A stretch of DNA of 64,000 nucleotides from Maridesulfovibrio ferrireducens (GTDB lineage Bacteria > Desulfobacterota > Desulfovibrionia > Desulfovibrionales > Desulfovibrionaceae), in contig NZ_JAEINN010000009.1 in the NCBI RefSeq assembly GCF_016342405.1, forward strand, positions 62,001 to 126,000, given 5' to 3'. The notes beneath the pieces are model-generated. The model had not been told where the DNA came from. It saw only the letters and a list, made by a program, of their open reading frames with translations, and did not search any database. Positions 8,181-18,286 of the stretch are shown one piece after another. The position numbers and the translations under genes were made by a program. Each line of letters starts with the position of its first letter. The stretch's first letter is position 1.

Positions 8181-8969
8181 ATGAGACTATTTTTTATTTC
8201 AATTTTATCAATTACAACATTATTTCTCTTCTCTTCATTTGCGAAGGCTAAATCCCCCCTTGATACTTCGCTCCAAAAAGAAATAAAAACAGTATTACAA
8301 AACAACCCTGAACTTATTTTAGAAGCTTTCAAAGGACATGAGGAAAAACTGTACGACCTCATGCAGGTCGGGCTTGAAAAGAAAAATAAAACTAAAATAC
8401 GGAACAGACAGAAAAAACAACTGGATAATCCGAATATTCCGCTTTCAATGCCTAATCGCCCGCTATGGGGAAATCCCAATGGTGATATTTCCATCTTTGC
8501 ATACTCTGATTTTCAATCAGCAAGCTGTTCAAAAGCAAACAAAATAATACAGGAACTTTTAAAAAAAGACCCAAAAATTAATTACCGCTACCGGCATAAC
8601 CCTCAAGGTTTTCACAAGATGTCCCGCCCTGCGGCACTGTATTATGAAGCTTTAGCACGGCAGGACCACCAGAAAGCAATCCTATTTAACAGTCTGCTAT
8701 TTGCAAATCGGTCTAAAATTAATAAAGACGGACTGAAAGAACTCGACACACTTGTGTCAAAGGCCGGAGGTAATCTGCCCCTTCTGCATCGCGACATCAA
8801 GTCAGTTCGACTTTTCAACCTTGTTGACCGTGATATCAACGAAGCTAAAAAATTTGGATTTACGGCTTCACCTGTATTCGTTATCAACGGCGTGACGATA
8901 TCCGGAGCGGCTCCACTTAAAGAATTTAAAGAAGTGATCCAACTAATACGCGATCATATGTCAAAATAA
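8181..8969 (+). CDS. exported DsbA-family thioredoxin-fold protein lacking the first active-site cysteine
   Basis: A 262-residue protein with a signal peptide (MRLFFISILSITTLFLF, cleavage after AKA at residue 23). The ATG at 8181 follows GAAGGAGGG, so the longer open frame that overlaps the STAS gene is not used. The DsbA-like domain begins at SIFAYSDFQ; where the family has CxxC the sequence is SASC (Ser113-Cys116), leaving a single cysteine in the whole mature protein. The cis-proline loop is present as TASPVFVING. Residues 25-75 form a charged helical N-terminal region seen in DsbA/ScsC-like proteins. With one cysteine it cannot do classical dithiol oxidation; a monothiol, chaperone or metal-binding role is possible. 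This is a direct reading of the residues. Confidence 0.85.
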   Translation: MRLFFISILSITTLFLFSSFAKAKSPLDTSLQKEIKTVLQNNPELILEAFKGHEEKLYDLMQVGLEKKNKTKIRNRQKKQLDNPNIPLSMPNRPLWGNPNGDISIFAYSDFQSASCSKANKIIQELLKKDPKINYRYRHNPQGFHKMSRPAALYYEALARQDHQKAILFNSLLFANRSKINKDGLKELDTLVSKAGGNLPLLHRDIKSVRLFNLVDRDINEAKKFGFTASPVFVINGVTISGAAPLKEFKEVIQLIRDHMSK

Positions 8970-9014
8970 ATTTCCCGTATAATCTTCCAATCTTCTGCAT
9001 AAAAGGATCAGTAA

Positions 9015-9560
9015 ATGGTTTTGAAGAACTCCGACATACCCCATGTCTTTCTCCATACCGGAGACGCTTTCATCGGAGTAAGCCCTACAATAGTTTCAAC
9101 TGTGCTCGGTTCCTGTGTAGCCATTACAATGTTTTCCCCACGCATGAAACAAGGCGCAATCTGCCACGCATTTCTCCCCTCGCGAAAAGAAATTAACCCG
9201 GATAAACAAATATCAATCCAAATTTGTAGATATGTAGACACGGCCGTTGACCATTTGCTAGCATGCATGCTCCGCATCGGAACCAGAAAAAATGAACTTG
9301 AGGTCAAAATATTTGGAGGAGCCAGCGGGCTAACCTTATCAAAAGTCAGAGCTCCGCCCTCCTTTGCCGTAGGAGGGCGAAATATCCAAATGGCTCTAGA
9401 TTCCTTATCGGCGATAGGACTTCACCCTAAAGCAATGGATACGGGGGGAAATGTAGGAAGAAAGATTTTATTCGCCACACACAGCGGAAACATCTGGCTT
9501 AAAAGACTTGATAAACAAACCCTATTGAAAACAACCTGTCACCTCACGATTAAAAAATGA
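9015..9560 (+). CDS. cheD: chemoreceptor glutamine deamidase CheD
   Basis: A 181-residue CheD. The family's catalytic residues are visible: Cys34 in VLGSCVAITMF and His51 in ICHAFLPS, followed by the FGGASGL and ATHSGNIWLKR regions. CheD deamidates glutamines in methyl-accepting chemotaxis proteins and in many bacteria is also regulated by CheC. AAGGATC precedes the ATG. No other che gene is adjacent, though two chemoreceptor genes occur within the window (25140 and 37914). The stop overlaps the next start by four bases (ATGA), so it is translationally coupled to the decarboxylase gene, an unusual pairing. Confidence 0.92.
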   Translation: MVLKNSDIPHVFLHTGDAFIGVSPTIVSTVLGSCVAITMFSPRMKQGAICHAFLPSRKEINPDKQISIQICRYVDTAVDHLLACMLRIGTRKNELEVKIFGGASGLTLSKVRAPPSFAVGGRNIQMALDSLSAIGLHPKAMDTGGNVGRKILFATHSGNIWLKRLDKQTLLKTTCHLTIKK

Positions 9561-10351
9561 AATTATTTAAAAAAATTTTCCCTATAGCTTTTTTTCTCCT
9601 GATTCTTATCGGATCTTTCAGTCCAGCCTATGCAGACGAAACAATCTACCAATATTCAACTATCGACTCTTTGTTGCTTGGCAACTATGATGGAGATTTG
9701 ACCGTTTCCGAGCTGAAAAAACACGGAGATTTCGGAATAGGCACCTTTAACGGTCTAAACGGTGAAATGGTTTTTATCGACGGTGAAGTCTACAGAGTCG
9801 GATATAATGGTAAAGCTGTCGCAGTTGATAATCTTACCCGAGTCCCTTTTGCTGATGCCCTCATCTTTAAAACAGATTCCATACTGAAAATAGACTCAGC
9901 TTCATCACTTGAAGAATTGAACCTGAAAATCACCAATGCCCTTCCATCTTCAAACATCTTCTTTGCCATCCGCATAGACGGCAGATTCAACATGATGCGG
10001 ACACGAAGTGTTCCTGAACAAAAGAAGCCTTACCCGCCCCTCATTGATGTCGTAAAACATCAAAGCATCTTCAAATTTACAGAAATAGAAGGGTCCCTTA
10101 TCGGCATCAAAAGCCCTGCCTATGTAAAAGGAATAGGAGTTCCTGGATTCCACTGGCACTTCATTACCAAGGACCGCACTGCCGGCGGACATGTTTTAGG
10201 CTGCCAAGTCAAAAACCTTATCGCAAAGGTCGGATCTTACAATAATTTCTTCTTACAGCTACCCAAAACCAAGAGTTTTCTAGATTCTGATCTCAGTAAC
10301 GACAAAGAAAAAGAATTAAAAAAAGTAGAAAAAGATTCCATTAAGGATTAA
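9557..10351 (+). CDS. exported acetolactate decarboxylase
   Basis: A 264-residue acetolactate decarboxylase of the BudA/AlsD family. The zinc ligands are seen in GFHWHFITKDRTAGGHV (His199, His201, His212), and GEMVFIDGEVYRV is the family strand with the conserved glutamate. The enzyme turns 2-acetolactate into acetoin. Residues 1-27 are a clear signal peptide (basic start, hydrophobic core, SPAYA cleavage), so the protein should act outside the cytoplasm, as known for some Bacillus-group enzymes but unusual in a chemotaxis-linked cluster. The C-terminal 25 residues are a charged tail. The ATG overlaps the cheD stop. No acetolactate synthase or acetoin reductase gene is nearby, so its substrate source is unclear. 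Confidence 0.9.
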   Translation: MKLFKKIFPIAFFLLILIGSFSPAYADETIYQYSTIDSLLLGNYDGDLTVSELKKHGDFGIGTFNGLNGEMVFIDGEVYRVGYNGKAVAVDNLTRVPFADALIFKTDSILKIDSASSLEELNLKITNALPSSNIFFAIRIDGRFNMMRTRSVPEQKKPYPPLIDVVKHQSIFKFTEIEGSLIGIKSPAYVKGIGVPGFHWHFITKDRTAGGHVLGCQVKNLIAKVGSYNNFFLQLPKTKSFLDSDLSNDKEKELKKVEKDSIKD

Positions 10352-10419
10352 TAATAGAAGTTCAAGTACGCCTTCTTTTCACGGGAGTGCGACTTTCTTT
10401 TTTATTCTGGAGGAATACC

Positions 10420-10731
10420 ATGAGCAATAAATTAATTGTCAAAGTAGATGAAGATCTCGAAGAGATCATGCCACGATATCTTGAAATCAGACATAAAGAA
10501 TTGGGTGAACTCGAAGAGGCAATAAAAGCCGAAAACTTCGACCAAATCAGGATACTGGGACACAAGCTGAAAGGAACAGGATCGTCTTACGGCTTTGAAG
10601 AGCTAACAAGACTTGGTGGTCTTATTGAAAATAAAGCTTGCGATAAAATCATGACGGAAATTCCTGAGTGCACTGCCAAGGTCCGCAGCTATCTTGAAAA
10701 CATCGAAATTGAATATGTTCCAATGGACTAA
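10420..10731 (+). CDS. histidine phosphotransfer (HPt) domain protein
   Basis: A 103-residue stand-alone HPt protein; the phosphorylated histidine is His48 in ILGHKLKGTGSSYGF. I chose ATG 10420, preceded by GGAGG, over an in-frame ATG at 10387 that has no site. HPt proteins shuttle phosphate between receiver domains in phosphorelays. No histidine kinase is adjacent. Only 68 bases separate it from the decarboxylase gene, and the strong terminator 7 bases beyond its stop makes it the last gene of the STAS-to-HPt series. A second HPt gene lies at 22387. Confidence 0.88.
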   Translation: MSNKLIVKVDEDLEEIMPRYLEIRHKELGELEEAIKAENFDQIRILGHKLKGTGSSYGFEELTRLGGLIENKACDKIMTEIPECTAKVRSYLENIEIEYVPMD

Positions 10732-10737
10732 TTATTA

Positions 10738-10777
10738 TCCGTACAAACTTCCTCTGGAAGTTTGTACGGATTTTTTA
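10738..10777 (+). terminator. Rho-independent terminator after the HPt gene
   Basis: A 14-15 base-pair stem TCCGTACAAACTTCC / GGAAGTTTGTACGGA with a three-base loop, followed by a T-rich tail. It closes the STAS - DsbA-like - cheD - decarboxylase - HPt transcript. Confidence 0.92.
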
Positions 10778-10808
10778 TTTAAACCGCTTAATTTACCGCA
10801 ATCGCAAG

Positions 10809-13556
10809 CTATAATAAAAACTGCCCTGTAACCGACTCGGGATTTTCCATTATTTCTTCCGGTGTACCTTTTGCAACAATCTCTCCACCGGACTCGCCTC
10901 CGCCCGGACCTAGATCAAAAACATAATCAGCAGCGCGGATTACATCGGTATTGTGTTCAATAACAATGACCGTTGCCCCTTTTTCTACCAACTGCTGCAA
11001 AACTTTGATCAACTTGCCGACTTCGTGCATATGCAATCCCGTGGTCGGCTCATCAAGAATATAAAGAGTACCGGGCAAACGTCTTTTGCCCAGTTCACGT
11101 GATATTTTAATGCGTTGAGCTTCACCACCCGAAAGAGTCGTTCCCGGCTGACCGAGTTGTAAATATTCAAGCCCGACCTGCTCTAATACTTCGAGTCTAC
11201 GCTTCAAAGTAGGATGATTTTCAAAGAAAACTTTCGCCTGCCGGACGGTCATATCAAGGACTTCTGCTATATTGCGCCCCTTGTAATCTACTTCGAGCGT
11301 CTGGCTGTTATATCGCTTACCTTTGCAGACATCACAGGTCACGTAAACATCCGGTAGAAAATGCATTTCAACTCTTATCTGACCATCACCGCGACAAGCT
11401 TCGCAGCGTCCGCCACGAACGTTAAAACTGAACCTACCCGGCTTGTAGCCGCGCTTTTTAGATTCTTTTGTCGCCGCAAATATATTTCTGATCTCGTCAA
11501 ATATTTTAGTATAAGTCGCAGGATTAGACCTCGGAGTTCTTCCAATAGGAGACTGATCAATTGAAATTACTTTTTCAATCTTATCAATGCCGTCAATTCC
11601 GGTAATCTGCCCCGGCTGATCAACCTTTATCCCCCGTGACAATGCCAGATGCTTATACATGGAATCCACCACAAGCGAGCTTTTTCCTGAGCCGGAAACT
11701 CCGGTGAAACAACACAAGATACCCAGCGGGATGTCCACATCCAGATTTTTAAGATTATTTGTTGTAACTCCGCGCATCCTTATCCAGTCGGAAGGAATGC
11801 GCCTTTCCTCAGGCTTATCAAGAGATAGTTCTCCGCGTAAATATTTTGCAGTGAGTGATTGCGACTTACCCAGCAGATCGTCAACGCTGCCCTGAAAAAC
11901 AATCTCACCACCAAGCATACCGGAACCGGGGCCAAGCTCAATAACATGGTCGGCATTTCTGATAGTGGATTCATCGTGTTCAACCACCAGCACGGTATTC
12001 CCGCGAGCCTGCAATGAACGTAACGTTTTGAGAAGCCGTTCGTTATCATGAGGATGCAACCCGATAGACGGCTCATCAAGCACATACGTTACACCGACAA
12101 GCCCTGAACCAAGCTGTCCTGCCAGACGGATACGCTGAGCTTCTCCCCCAGAAAGAGTCGCCATATTACGACCTAGATTTAAATAATCCAGTCCGACGTT
12201 GGCCATAAAACCGATGCGGTGAATCAATTCTTTAAGCAAAGGCTCGGCGATAAGCGAATCATGCCCTTTAAATTCCAGCCCTTCCAACCAGTTAAGCGCC
12301 CGCTTGATAGACATGGAACAAAAGTCGAAAACACTTTCGCCTTCAACCCGTACAGCAAGCGACTCAGGACGCAGACGTGCGCCATTACATGCGGGGCAAG
12401 GCATATTCTGTCTAAAACGAGCAAGTTCATCACGCCAAATGCGTCCCAGGTCACGCCCGGCATCAAGCTGATTAATTATCCCTTCCCAATCAAGCTTCTT
12501 ATCTCCGTAGAACAACGCGTTCATAGCTTCTTTGGAAAATTCATTCAGAGGGGTATCGATCTTAAAACCATATTTTTTGCCGAGAGCACGAAATTCAGCC
12601 TCATAACGCCCAAACATTTGCGGAGATTTCCAAGGAATAACCGCTCCTGATTTAAGAGAAAGACCTTTATTCGGTGCAAGCAAATCAGGTTCATAATACT
12701 CAACACTGCCGATTCCTGAACAGGTCTGACAGGCTCCCTGAGGACTGTTGAAAGAAAAAAGTTGCGGAGACAAGCGCGGCATACTTATTTTACAGGAGGT
12801 GCAGGTCGACATGGTTGAAAGATAAATATCCTCACCGCCGACAATTGAAACTATGACTGATTCATCGCCATAGCGCAGAGCAAGCTCCAGTGAATCGCCC
12901 AGCCTTTTCTTGATATCATTTTTTATGACCAGACGATCGACCACCAGCTCAATGCTGTGCTTACGGTTCTTTTCAAGCTCCGGAACTTCATCGATCGCAG
13001 AAATTTCTCCATTCACCCTTACGCGAACAAATCCTTCTCGCTTAAGTTTAATAAAAAGATCTTTATGAGTACCTTTTTGATGATCAACAAGCGGAGCAAG
13101 GAGCATGAATTTTGTACCGGCTTCAAGAGACATCATGCGATCCAGAATTTCATCCGAAGTCTGAGCTTCAATAGCTTTACCGCACTTAGGACAATGATAT
13201 TTTCCTAGTCGCGCATAAAACACGCGTAAAAAATCATAAATTTCTGTCACAGTTCCAACAGTTGAACGCGGGTTGCGGGAAGTAGATTGCTGCTCAAGCG
13301 AAATAGCAGGAGACAGACCTTCAATCTTATCAACTTTCGGCTTATCCAGCTGGGGTAGAAACTGCCGCGCATATGCTGAAAGCGACTCAACGTATCGACG
13401 CTGTCCCTCGGCATAAACAATATCAAATGAGAGAGTAGATTTACCTGATCCAGAAGGACCGCAAACAACTACCAACTGATCACGCGGAATATCTAAACTC
13501 AAATCTTTAAGATTGTGATGCTTCGCACCTTCAATATGAATTGACTTGTTCTGCAT
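10809..13556 (-). CDS. uvrA: excinuclease ABC subunit A
   Basis: A 915-residue UvrA, the damage-recognition ATPase of nucleotide excision repair. Two ABC ATPase modules are visible: Walker A GPSGSGKSTLSFD near residue 33 with signature LSGGEAQRIRLA, and a second Walker A GVSGSGKSSLV with LSGGEAQRIKI. The zinc modules are CPKCGKAI..., CTSCKI...CQTCSGIG and CEACRGDGQIRVEM...CDVCKGKRYN. Length is within the usual 910-960. It acts with UvrB and UvrC in the cytoplasm. No other uvr gene is adjacent. The ribosome site (GAG) before the ATG is weak. It is transcribed alone, convergent with the HPt cluster. Confidence 0.97.
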   Translation of the reverse strand: MQNKSIHIEGAKHHNLKDLSLDIPRDQLVVVCGPSGSGKSTLSFDIVYAEGQRRYVESLSAYARQFLPQLDKPKVDKIEGLSPAISLEQQSTSRNPRSTVGTVTEIYDFLRVFYARLGKYHCPKCGKAIEAQTSDEILDRMMSLEAGTKFMLLAPLVDHQKGTHKDLFIKLKREGFVRVRVNGEISAIDEVPELEKNRKHSIELVVDRLVIKNDIKKRLGDSLELALRYGDESVIVSIVGGEDIYLSTMSTCTSCKISMPRLSPQLFSFNSPQGACQTCSGIGSVEYYEPDLLAPNKGLSLKSGAVIPWKSPQMFGRYEAEFRALGKKYGFKIDTPLNEFSKEAMNALFYGDKKLDWEGIINQLDAGRDLGRIWRDELARFRQNMPCPACNGARLRPESLAVRVEGESVFDFCSMSIKRALNWLEGLEFKGHDSLIAEPLLKELIHRIGFMANVGLDYLNLGRNMATLSGGEAQRIRLAGQLGSGLVGVTYVLDEPSIGLHPHDNERLLKTLRSLQARGNTVLVVEHDESTIRNADHVIELGPGSGMLGGEIVFQGSVDDLLGKSQSLTAKYLRGELSLDKPEERRIPSDWIRMRGVTTNNLKNLDVDIPLGILCCFTGVSGSGKSSLVVDSMYKHLALSRGIKVDQPGQITGIDGIDKIEKVISIDQSPIGRTPRSNPATYTKIFDEIRNIFAATKESKKRGYKPGRFSFNVRGGRCEACRGDGQIRVEMHFLPDVYVTCDVCKGKRYNSQTLEVDYKGRNIAEVLDMTVRQAKVFFENHPTLKRRLEVLEQVGLEYLQLGQPGTTLSGGEAQRIKISRELGKRRLPGTLYILDEPTTGLHMHEVGKLIKVLQQLVEKGATVIVIEHNTDVIRAADYVFDLGPGGGESGGEIVAKGTPEEIMENPESVTGQFLL

Positions 13557-13722
13557 ATATTTCTCACTGTCCGAATTATTTGATCCGGAACAAACTTCAA
13601 TTTTTCAAGGATATTTAAAGACTAAAACGGCGAGTGGAAATAATAAGCATTTTCATATCAAAGGCAAGCTAAGTAGGAATCATTCTTAAATATCTTTTTA
13701 CCGCATGAAAACAATAAGTATT

Positions 13723-14532
13723 TTATTTCCCATCATTCTCTCCTAAACAGGTCGAAAACTCCTCATCCACCACTTCAAGGCCACCCTCTTGTATCTCTTT
13801 GATGAATATTTCAACCAGTTCTGGGTCTAGAGAAGGCCCTGCTAGCTTTCTAAGAATGGGGAAGGCCTTATCAAGTCCCATTGCATCCTGATAAGTGCGA
13901 CTCGTAGTAATGGCATCAAATACATCCGCAATACTCAAAATACGCGCTCCCTTAGAGATTTCATCACCTTGAAGCCCGTTCGGATACCCTGTTCCATCCA
14001 GTCTTTCATGATGGGCGCGCACAAATTCAACTGCAGGACCGAGAAATTTAAGTCCTTTCAGCATGCGGAACCCGGCTTCGGGGTGCCGCCTTATTTCAGC
14101 GAGCATGTCATCATCAACGTGAATATCTTCATTGAAAAACAATCTGTCGCTGAACCCGATTTTACCTATGTCATGGAGAATTCCCGCAAGTCCAACTGTC
14201 CAGACTTCGTCATCTGAAAACCCGGCCCGAAGAGCCAGTCTCTGAGCGTACTGTCCCACACGCTCACCGTGGCCGCGAGTATACTTATCCCTCAGACTCA
14301 GCCCGCGCGCAGTGGCTTTAACGGTATCCACAATATTCTGCTTAAGTTCTTCATTGGCCTGCTCAAGAGCAAACTCACGAGCCTCAATTTTAACCATCAT
14401 CATACCGACAGATTCAGCTACTTCACGAACATACGGACTATACTTATCGGTAGTAAGTTCCATAATATCATTTGAATAACTTCCGCCCGAAATATCCTGA
14501 ATACAAGCCAGAAGATGAGTTAAACCTTCCAT
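13723..14532 (-). CDS. HD-GYP domain protein, putative cyclic-di-GMP phosphodiesterase
   Basis: A 269-residue cytoplasmic protein. Residues about 45-70 form a helix (REFALEQANEELKQN) followed by a full HD-GYP domain: RGHGERVGQYAQRLA, the metal pair in GILHDIGKIGFSD, HPEAGFRML, HHERLDGTGYPNGLQGDEI with the GYP triplet, and ILSIADVFDAITTSRTYQ. These residues define phosphodiesterases that cleave cyclic di-GMP. There is no receiver or membrane domain; the first 40 residues are a short N-terminal region of unknown role. The gene is divergent from the alcohol dehydrogenase. A 166-base gap separates it from uvrA. Confidence 0.9.
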   Translation of the reverse strand: MEGLTHLLACIQDISGGSYSNDIMELTTDKYSPYVREVAESVGMMMVKIEAREFALEQANEELKQNIVDTVKATARGLSLRDKYTRGHGERVGQYAQRLALRAGFSDDEVWTVGLAGILHDIGKIGFSDRLFFNEDIHVDDDMLAEIRRHPEAGFRMLKGLKFLGPAVEFVRAHHERLDGTGYPNGLQGDEISKGARILSIADVFDAITTSRTYQDAMGLDKAFPILRKLAGPSLDPELVEIFIKEIQEGGLEVVDEEFSTCLGENDGK

Positions 14533-14633
14533 ATGACATATCCGTTGTTGAAAATTAATTTCTTTTAAGAAACTATATAATGTGACAACGTAAAAATAGC
14601 AAAAGAACTACTTAACTCATAAAGGAGATCTCA

Positions 14634-15821
14634 GTGAATACTTCATTCAACTATTTCATACCCACTAATATTATTTTCGGAGCCGGACGCATAAAAGAAC
14701 TGGCAACAGTAGCTCTGCCCGGAACCAAGGCTCTCATAGTAATAAGCTCCGGCACGTCAATGACCCGTTTCGGATACCTTGATACGGTTGTTAAGGCTCT
14801 TAAAGCACAAAAAGTTGAAACTGTAATTTTCAGCAAAGTCCTCCCTAACCCTATCGTTGATCACGTCATGGAAGGCGCTCAGATGGCCCGTGAAAACGGC
14901 TGTGATTTCATCGTCGGACTCGGGGGCGGCAGTTCAATTGATTCAGCTAAAAGCATCGCGGTGATGGTGAATAATCCAGGAACATATTGGGATTACATCG
15001 GCGGCGGAACAGGAAAAGGAAAACCCGTCACTGAAAAAGTATTACCCCTGATCGCCATTCCGACAACCGCAGGAACAGGCACAGAAGCTGACCCGTGGAC
15101 CGTTATCACCAACTTGGAAACCAAGGAAAAAATCGGCTTCGGCGTTGCGGGAACTTTCCCCGTAATTGCTATTGTTGACCCTGAAATGATGCTCAGTGTC
15201 CCCGCACACCTGACAGCATATCAGGGCATGGATGCCTTTTTCCACGCCGCAGAAGGATACCTTGCCAACGTCCACCAGCCAGCAAGCGACCTGTTCGCTC
15301 TGGATTCCGTCAAGCTGATAACAAAACACCTGCCGACAGCAGTAAAAGACGGCTCAAACATGGAAGCCCGCACCGCCCTAGCATGGGCCAGCACGCAGTC
15401 CGGCATGGTGGAATCAACATCCAGCTGTATATCACAGCATTCAATGGAACACGCACTAAGTGCGTTTGACCCATCTGTTACGCATGGCGCAGGACTGATC
15501 ATGCTGAGTGTTTCCTACTTCTCATTCATGGCAAAGAAAGTGCCCGAAAGGTTCCCCGCTCTTGCCGAAGCAATGGGTGTTGATGTCAGCAAACTGCCGG
15601 AAAGCGAACGCCCTATGGCATTCATCACTGCACTAAAACAGCTCATCAAAGACATTGATTGTGACGGACTGGATCTTAACGATTACAAACTTGATAAATC
15701 ACAGGCTGGAGCACTTGCCGATAACGCAATGACCGCCATGGGATTTTTGTTCACGCTTGATCCTTACCAGATGAATAAAGAAGAAGTTGTGGGGATATTT
15801 GAGAGTGCTTTTGATGCGTAG
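14634..15821 (+). CDS. iron-containing alcohol dehydrogenase (group III)
   Basis: A 395-residue NAD(P)-linked Fe-ADH. The nucleotide-binding motif GGGSSIDSAKSIAV and the metal ligands are visible: aspartate in VDPEMMLSVPAHLTAYQGMDAFFHAAEGY (with the histidine in FFHAAE), then SQHSMEHALS and THGAGLIML. The GTG start at 14634 has AAGGAGA seven bases ahead. Such enzymes interconvert ethanol or butanol-type alcohols and aldehydes in the cytoplasm, and in sulfate reducers feed reductant into energy metabolism. Substrate cannot be read from the sequence. The gene is single, ending 46 bases before a bidirectional terminator. Confidence 0.94.
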   Translation: MNTSFNYFIPTNIIFGAGRIKELATVALPGTKALIVISSGTSMTRFGYLDTVVKALKAQKVETVIFSKVLPNPIVDHVMEGAQMARENGCDFIVGLGGGSSIDSAKSIAVMVNNPGTYWDYIGGGTGKGKPVTEKVLPLIAIPTTAGTGTEADPWTVITNLETKEKIGFGVAGTFPVIAIVDPEMMLSVPAHLTAYQGMDAFFHAAEGYLANVHQPASDLFALDSVKLITKHLPTAVKDGSNMEARTALAWASTQSGMVESTSSCISQHSMEHALSAFDPSVTHGAGLIMLSVSYFSFMAKKVPERFPALAEAMGVDVSKLPESERPMAFITALKQLIKDIDCDGLDLNDYKLDKSQAGALADNAMTAMGFLFTLDPYQMNKEEVVGIFESAFDA

Positions 15822-15866
15822 GGTTTAGATAAAATTTAATTTAAGAAAATATTGATTGTAATAAGT

Positions 15867-15902
15867 AATCCCCTCTTTCGTTTATTCGAAGGAGGGGATT
15901 TT
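15867..15902. terminator. bidirectional terminator between Fe-ADH and folD
   Basis: An imperfect 14-base-pair stem (AATCCCCTCTTTCG / CGAAGGAGGGGATT) with a six-base loop and TTTTC on the plus side. It lies between two convergent genes and can serve both. Confidence 0.85.
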
Positions 15903-15936
15903 CAAATTCTATATTCCAAATAAAGTTCAATCTCAC

Positions 15937-16794
15937 TTAAGCGTTATGCTCCCGAAAAGCCTGAACAGTATTAATTAGCAACTGTGCGATAGTCATAGGT
16001 CCAACTCCGCCGGGAACTGGAGTCATTGCGCTGGCAACGCCTTCTAGTGCAGCGTAATCACAATCACCGACCAGACCGTCATCAGTGCGGTTGATACCTA
16101 CGTCGACAACGACCGCGCCCTGTTTCACCATATCTTTGGTGATAAATTTAGGGATGCCGATAGCGGCGAATACGAAATCCGCGCTCTTAACTTCTTCCGC
16201 AAGATTCGCAGTGCGTGAATGACAGACAGTCACTGTGGCGTTTGCGAAATCACCATACTGCATCAGCATCATGGCGAGGGGTTTACCTACGATATTTGAA
16301 CGTCCCACTACGACCGCTTTTTTGCCGGAAGTAGGTAAATTGTAACGTTCCAGTAGAGTCATGATTCCAGCTGGTGTGCATGAACGAAAACCGGGCAATC
16401 CAAGCATGAGCTTGCCGACATTCATTGGATGAAAACCGTCAACATCTTTGCCGGGATCGATGAGTTCTAGGCAACGCTGGCTGTCGAGTCCTTTAGGGAG
16501 AGGAAGCTGGAGCAGAATGCCGTCAACCTTATCATCAGCATTGAGCGTCTTGATCAGGTCTTCAAGATCCTGCTGAGCTACTCCGCCATCAATGTGATGT
16601 GCATAAGAGATAATCCCTGATTTTTCACAGGCAATTTTCTTGTTGCGAACATAAACTTCTGATGCTGGATCTTGTCCAACAAGAATGACGGCCAGACCGG
16701 GAGCTCTGCCGTATTCTGATTTTAATGAATCTATTTCAATTTTAAGCTCTTCACGAATAGTGAGTGCTGTTTCTTTTCCGTTTAAAATAATCAT
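15937..16794 (-). CDS. folD: bifunctional methylenetetrahydrofolate dehydrogenase/cyclohydrolase
   Basis: A 285-residue FolD. Recognised regions are the catalytic [14 protein letters not shown] with the lysine, [22 protein letters not shown], the NADP-binding [16 protein letters not shown], and [15 protein letters not shown]. It carries out dehydrogenation of methylene-THF and hydrolysis of methenyl-THF in the cytoplasmic one-carbon pathway, feeding purine and formate reactions. GGAG lies eight bases upstream of the ATG. It follows eno on the same strand with a terminator between them, so it probably has its own promoter in the roughly 110-base gap. Confidence 0.97.
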   Translation of the reverse strand: MIILNGKETALTIREELKIEIDSLKSEYGRAPGLAVILVGQDPASEVYVRNKKIACEKSGIISYAHHIDGGVAQQDLEDLIKTLNADDKVDGILLQLPLPKGLDSQRCLELIDPGKDVDGFHPMNVGKLMLGLPGFRSCTPAGIMTLLERYNLPTSGKKAVVVGRSNIVGKPLAMMLMQYGDFANATVTVCHSRTANLAEEVKSADFVFAAIGIPKFITKDMVKQGAVVVDVGINRTDDGLVGDCDYAALEGVASAMTPVPGGVGPMTIAQLLINTVQAFREHNA

Positions 16795-16845
16795 AGTGCA
16801 TACTCCGTGCTGAATTATTCAAGACACTGGTTTCATATAATACAA

Positions 16846-16877
16846 AAGGCCGGAGCGCAATTGCACTCCGGCCCTTT
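16846..16877 (-). terminator. terminator between eno and folD
   Basis: On the minus strand GGCCGGAG / CTCCGGCC with a ten-base loop is followed by TTTTG. It lies 27 bases past the eno stop. Confidence 0.85.
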
Positions 16878-16903
16878 GAATAATCTTATAAAACAGTGCG
16901 ACT

Positions 16904-18286
<1,383 letters not shown>

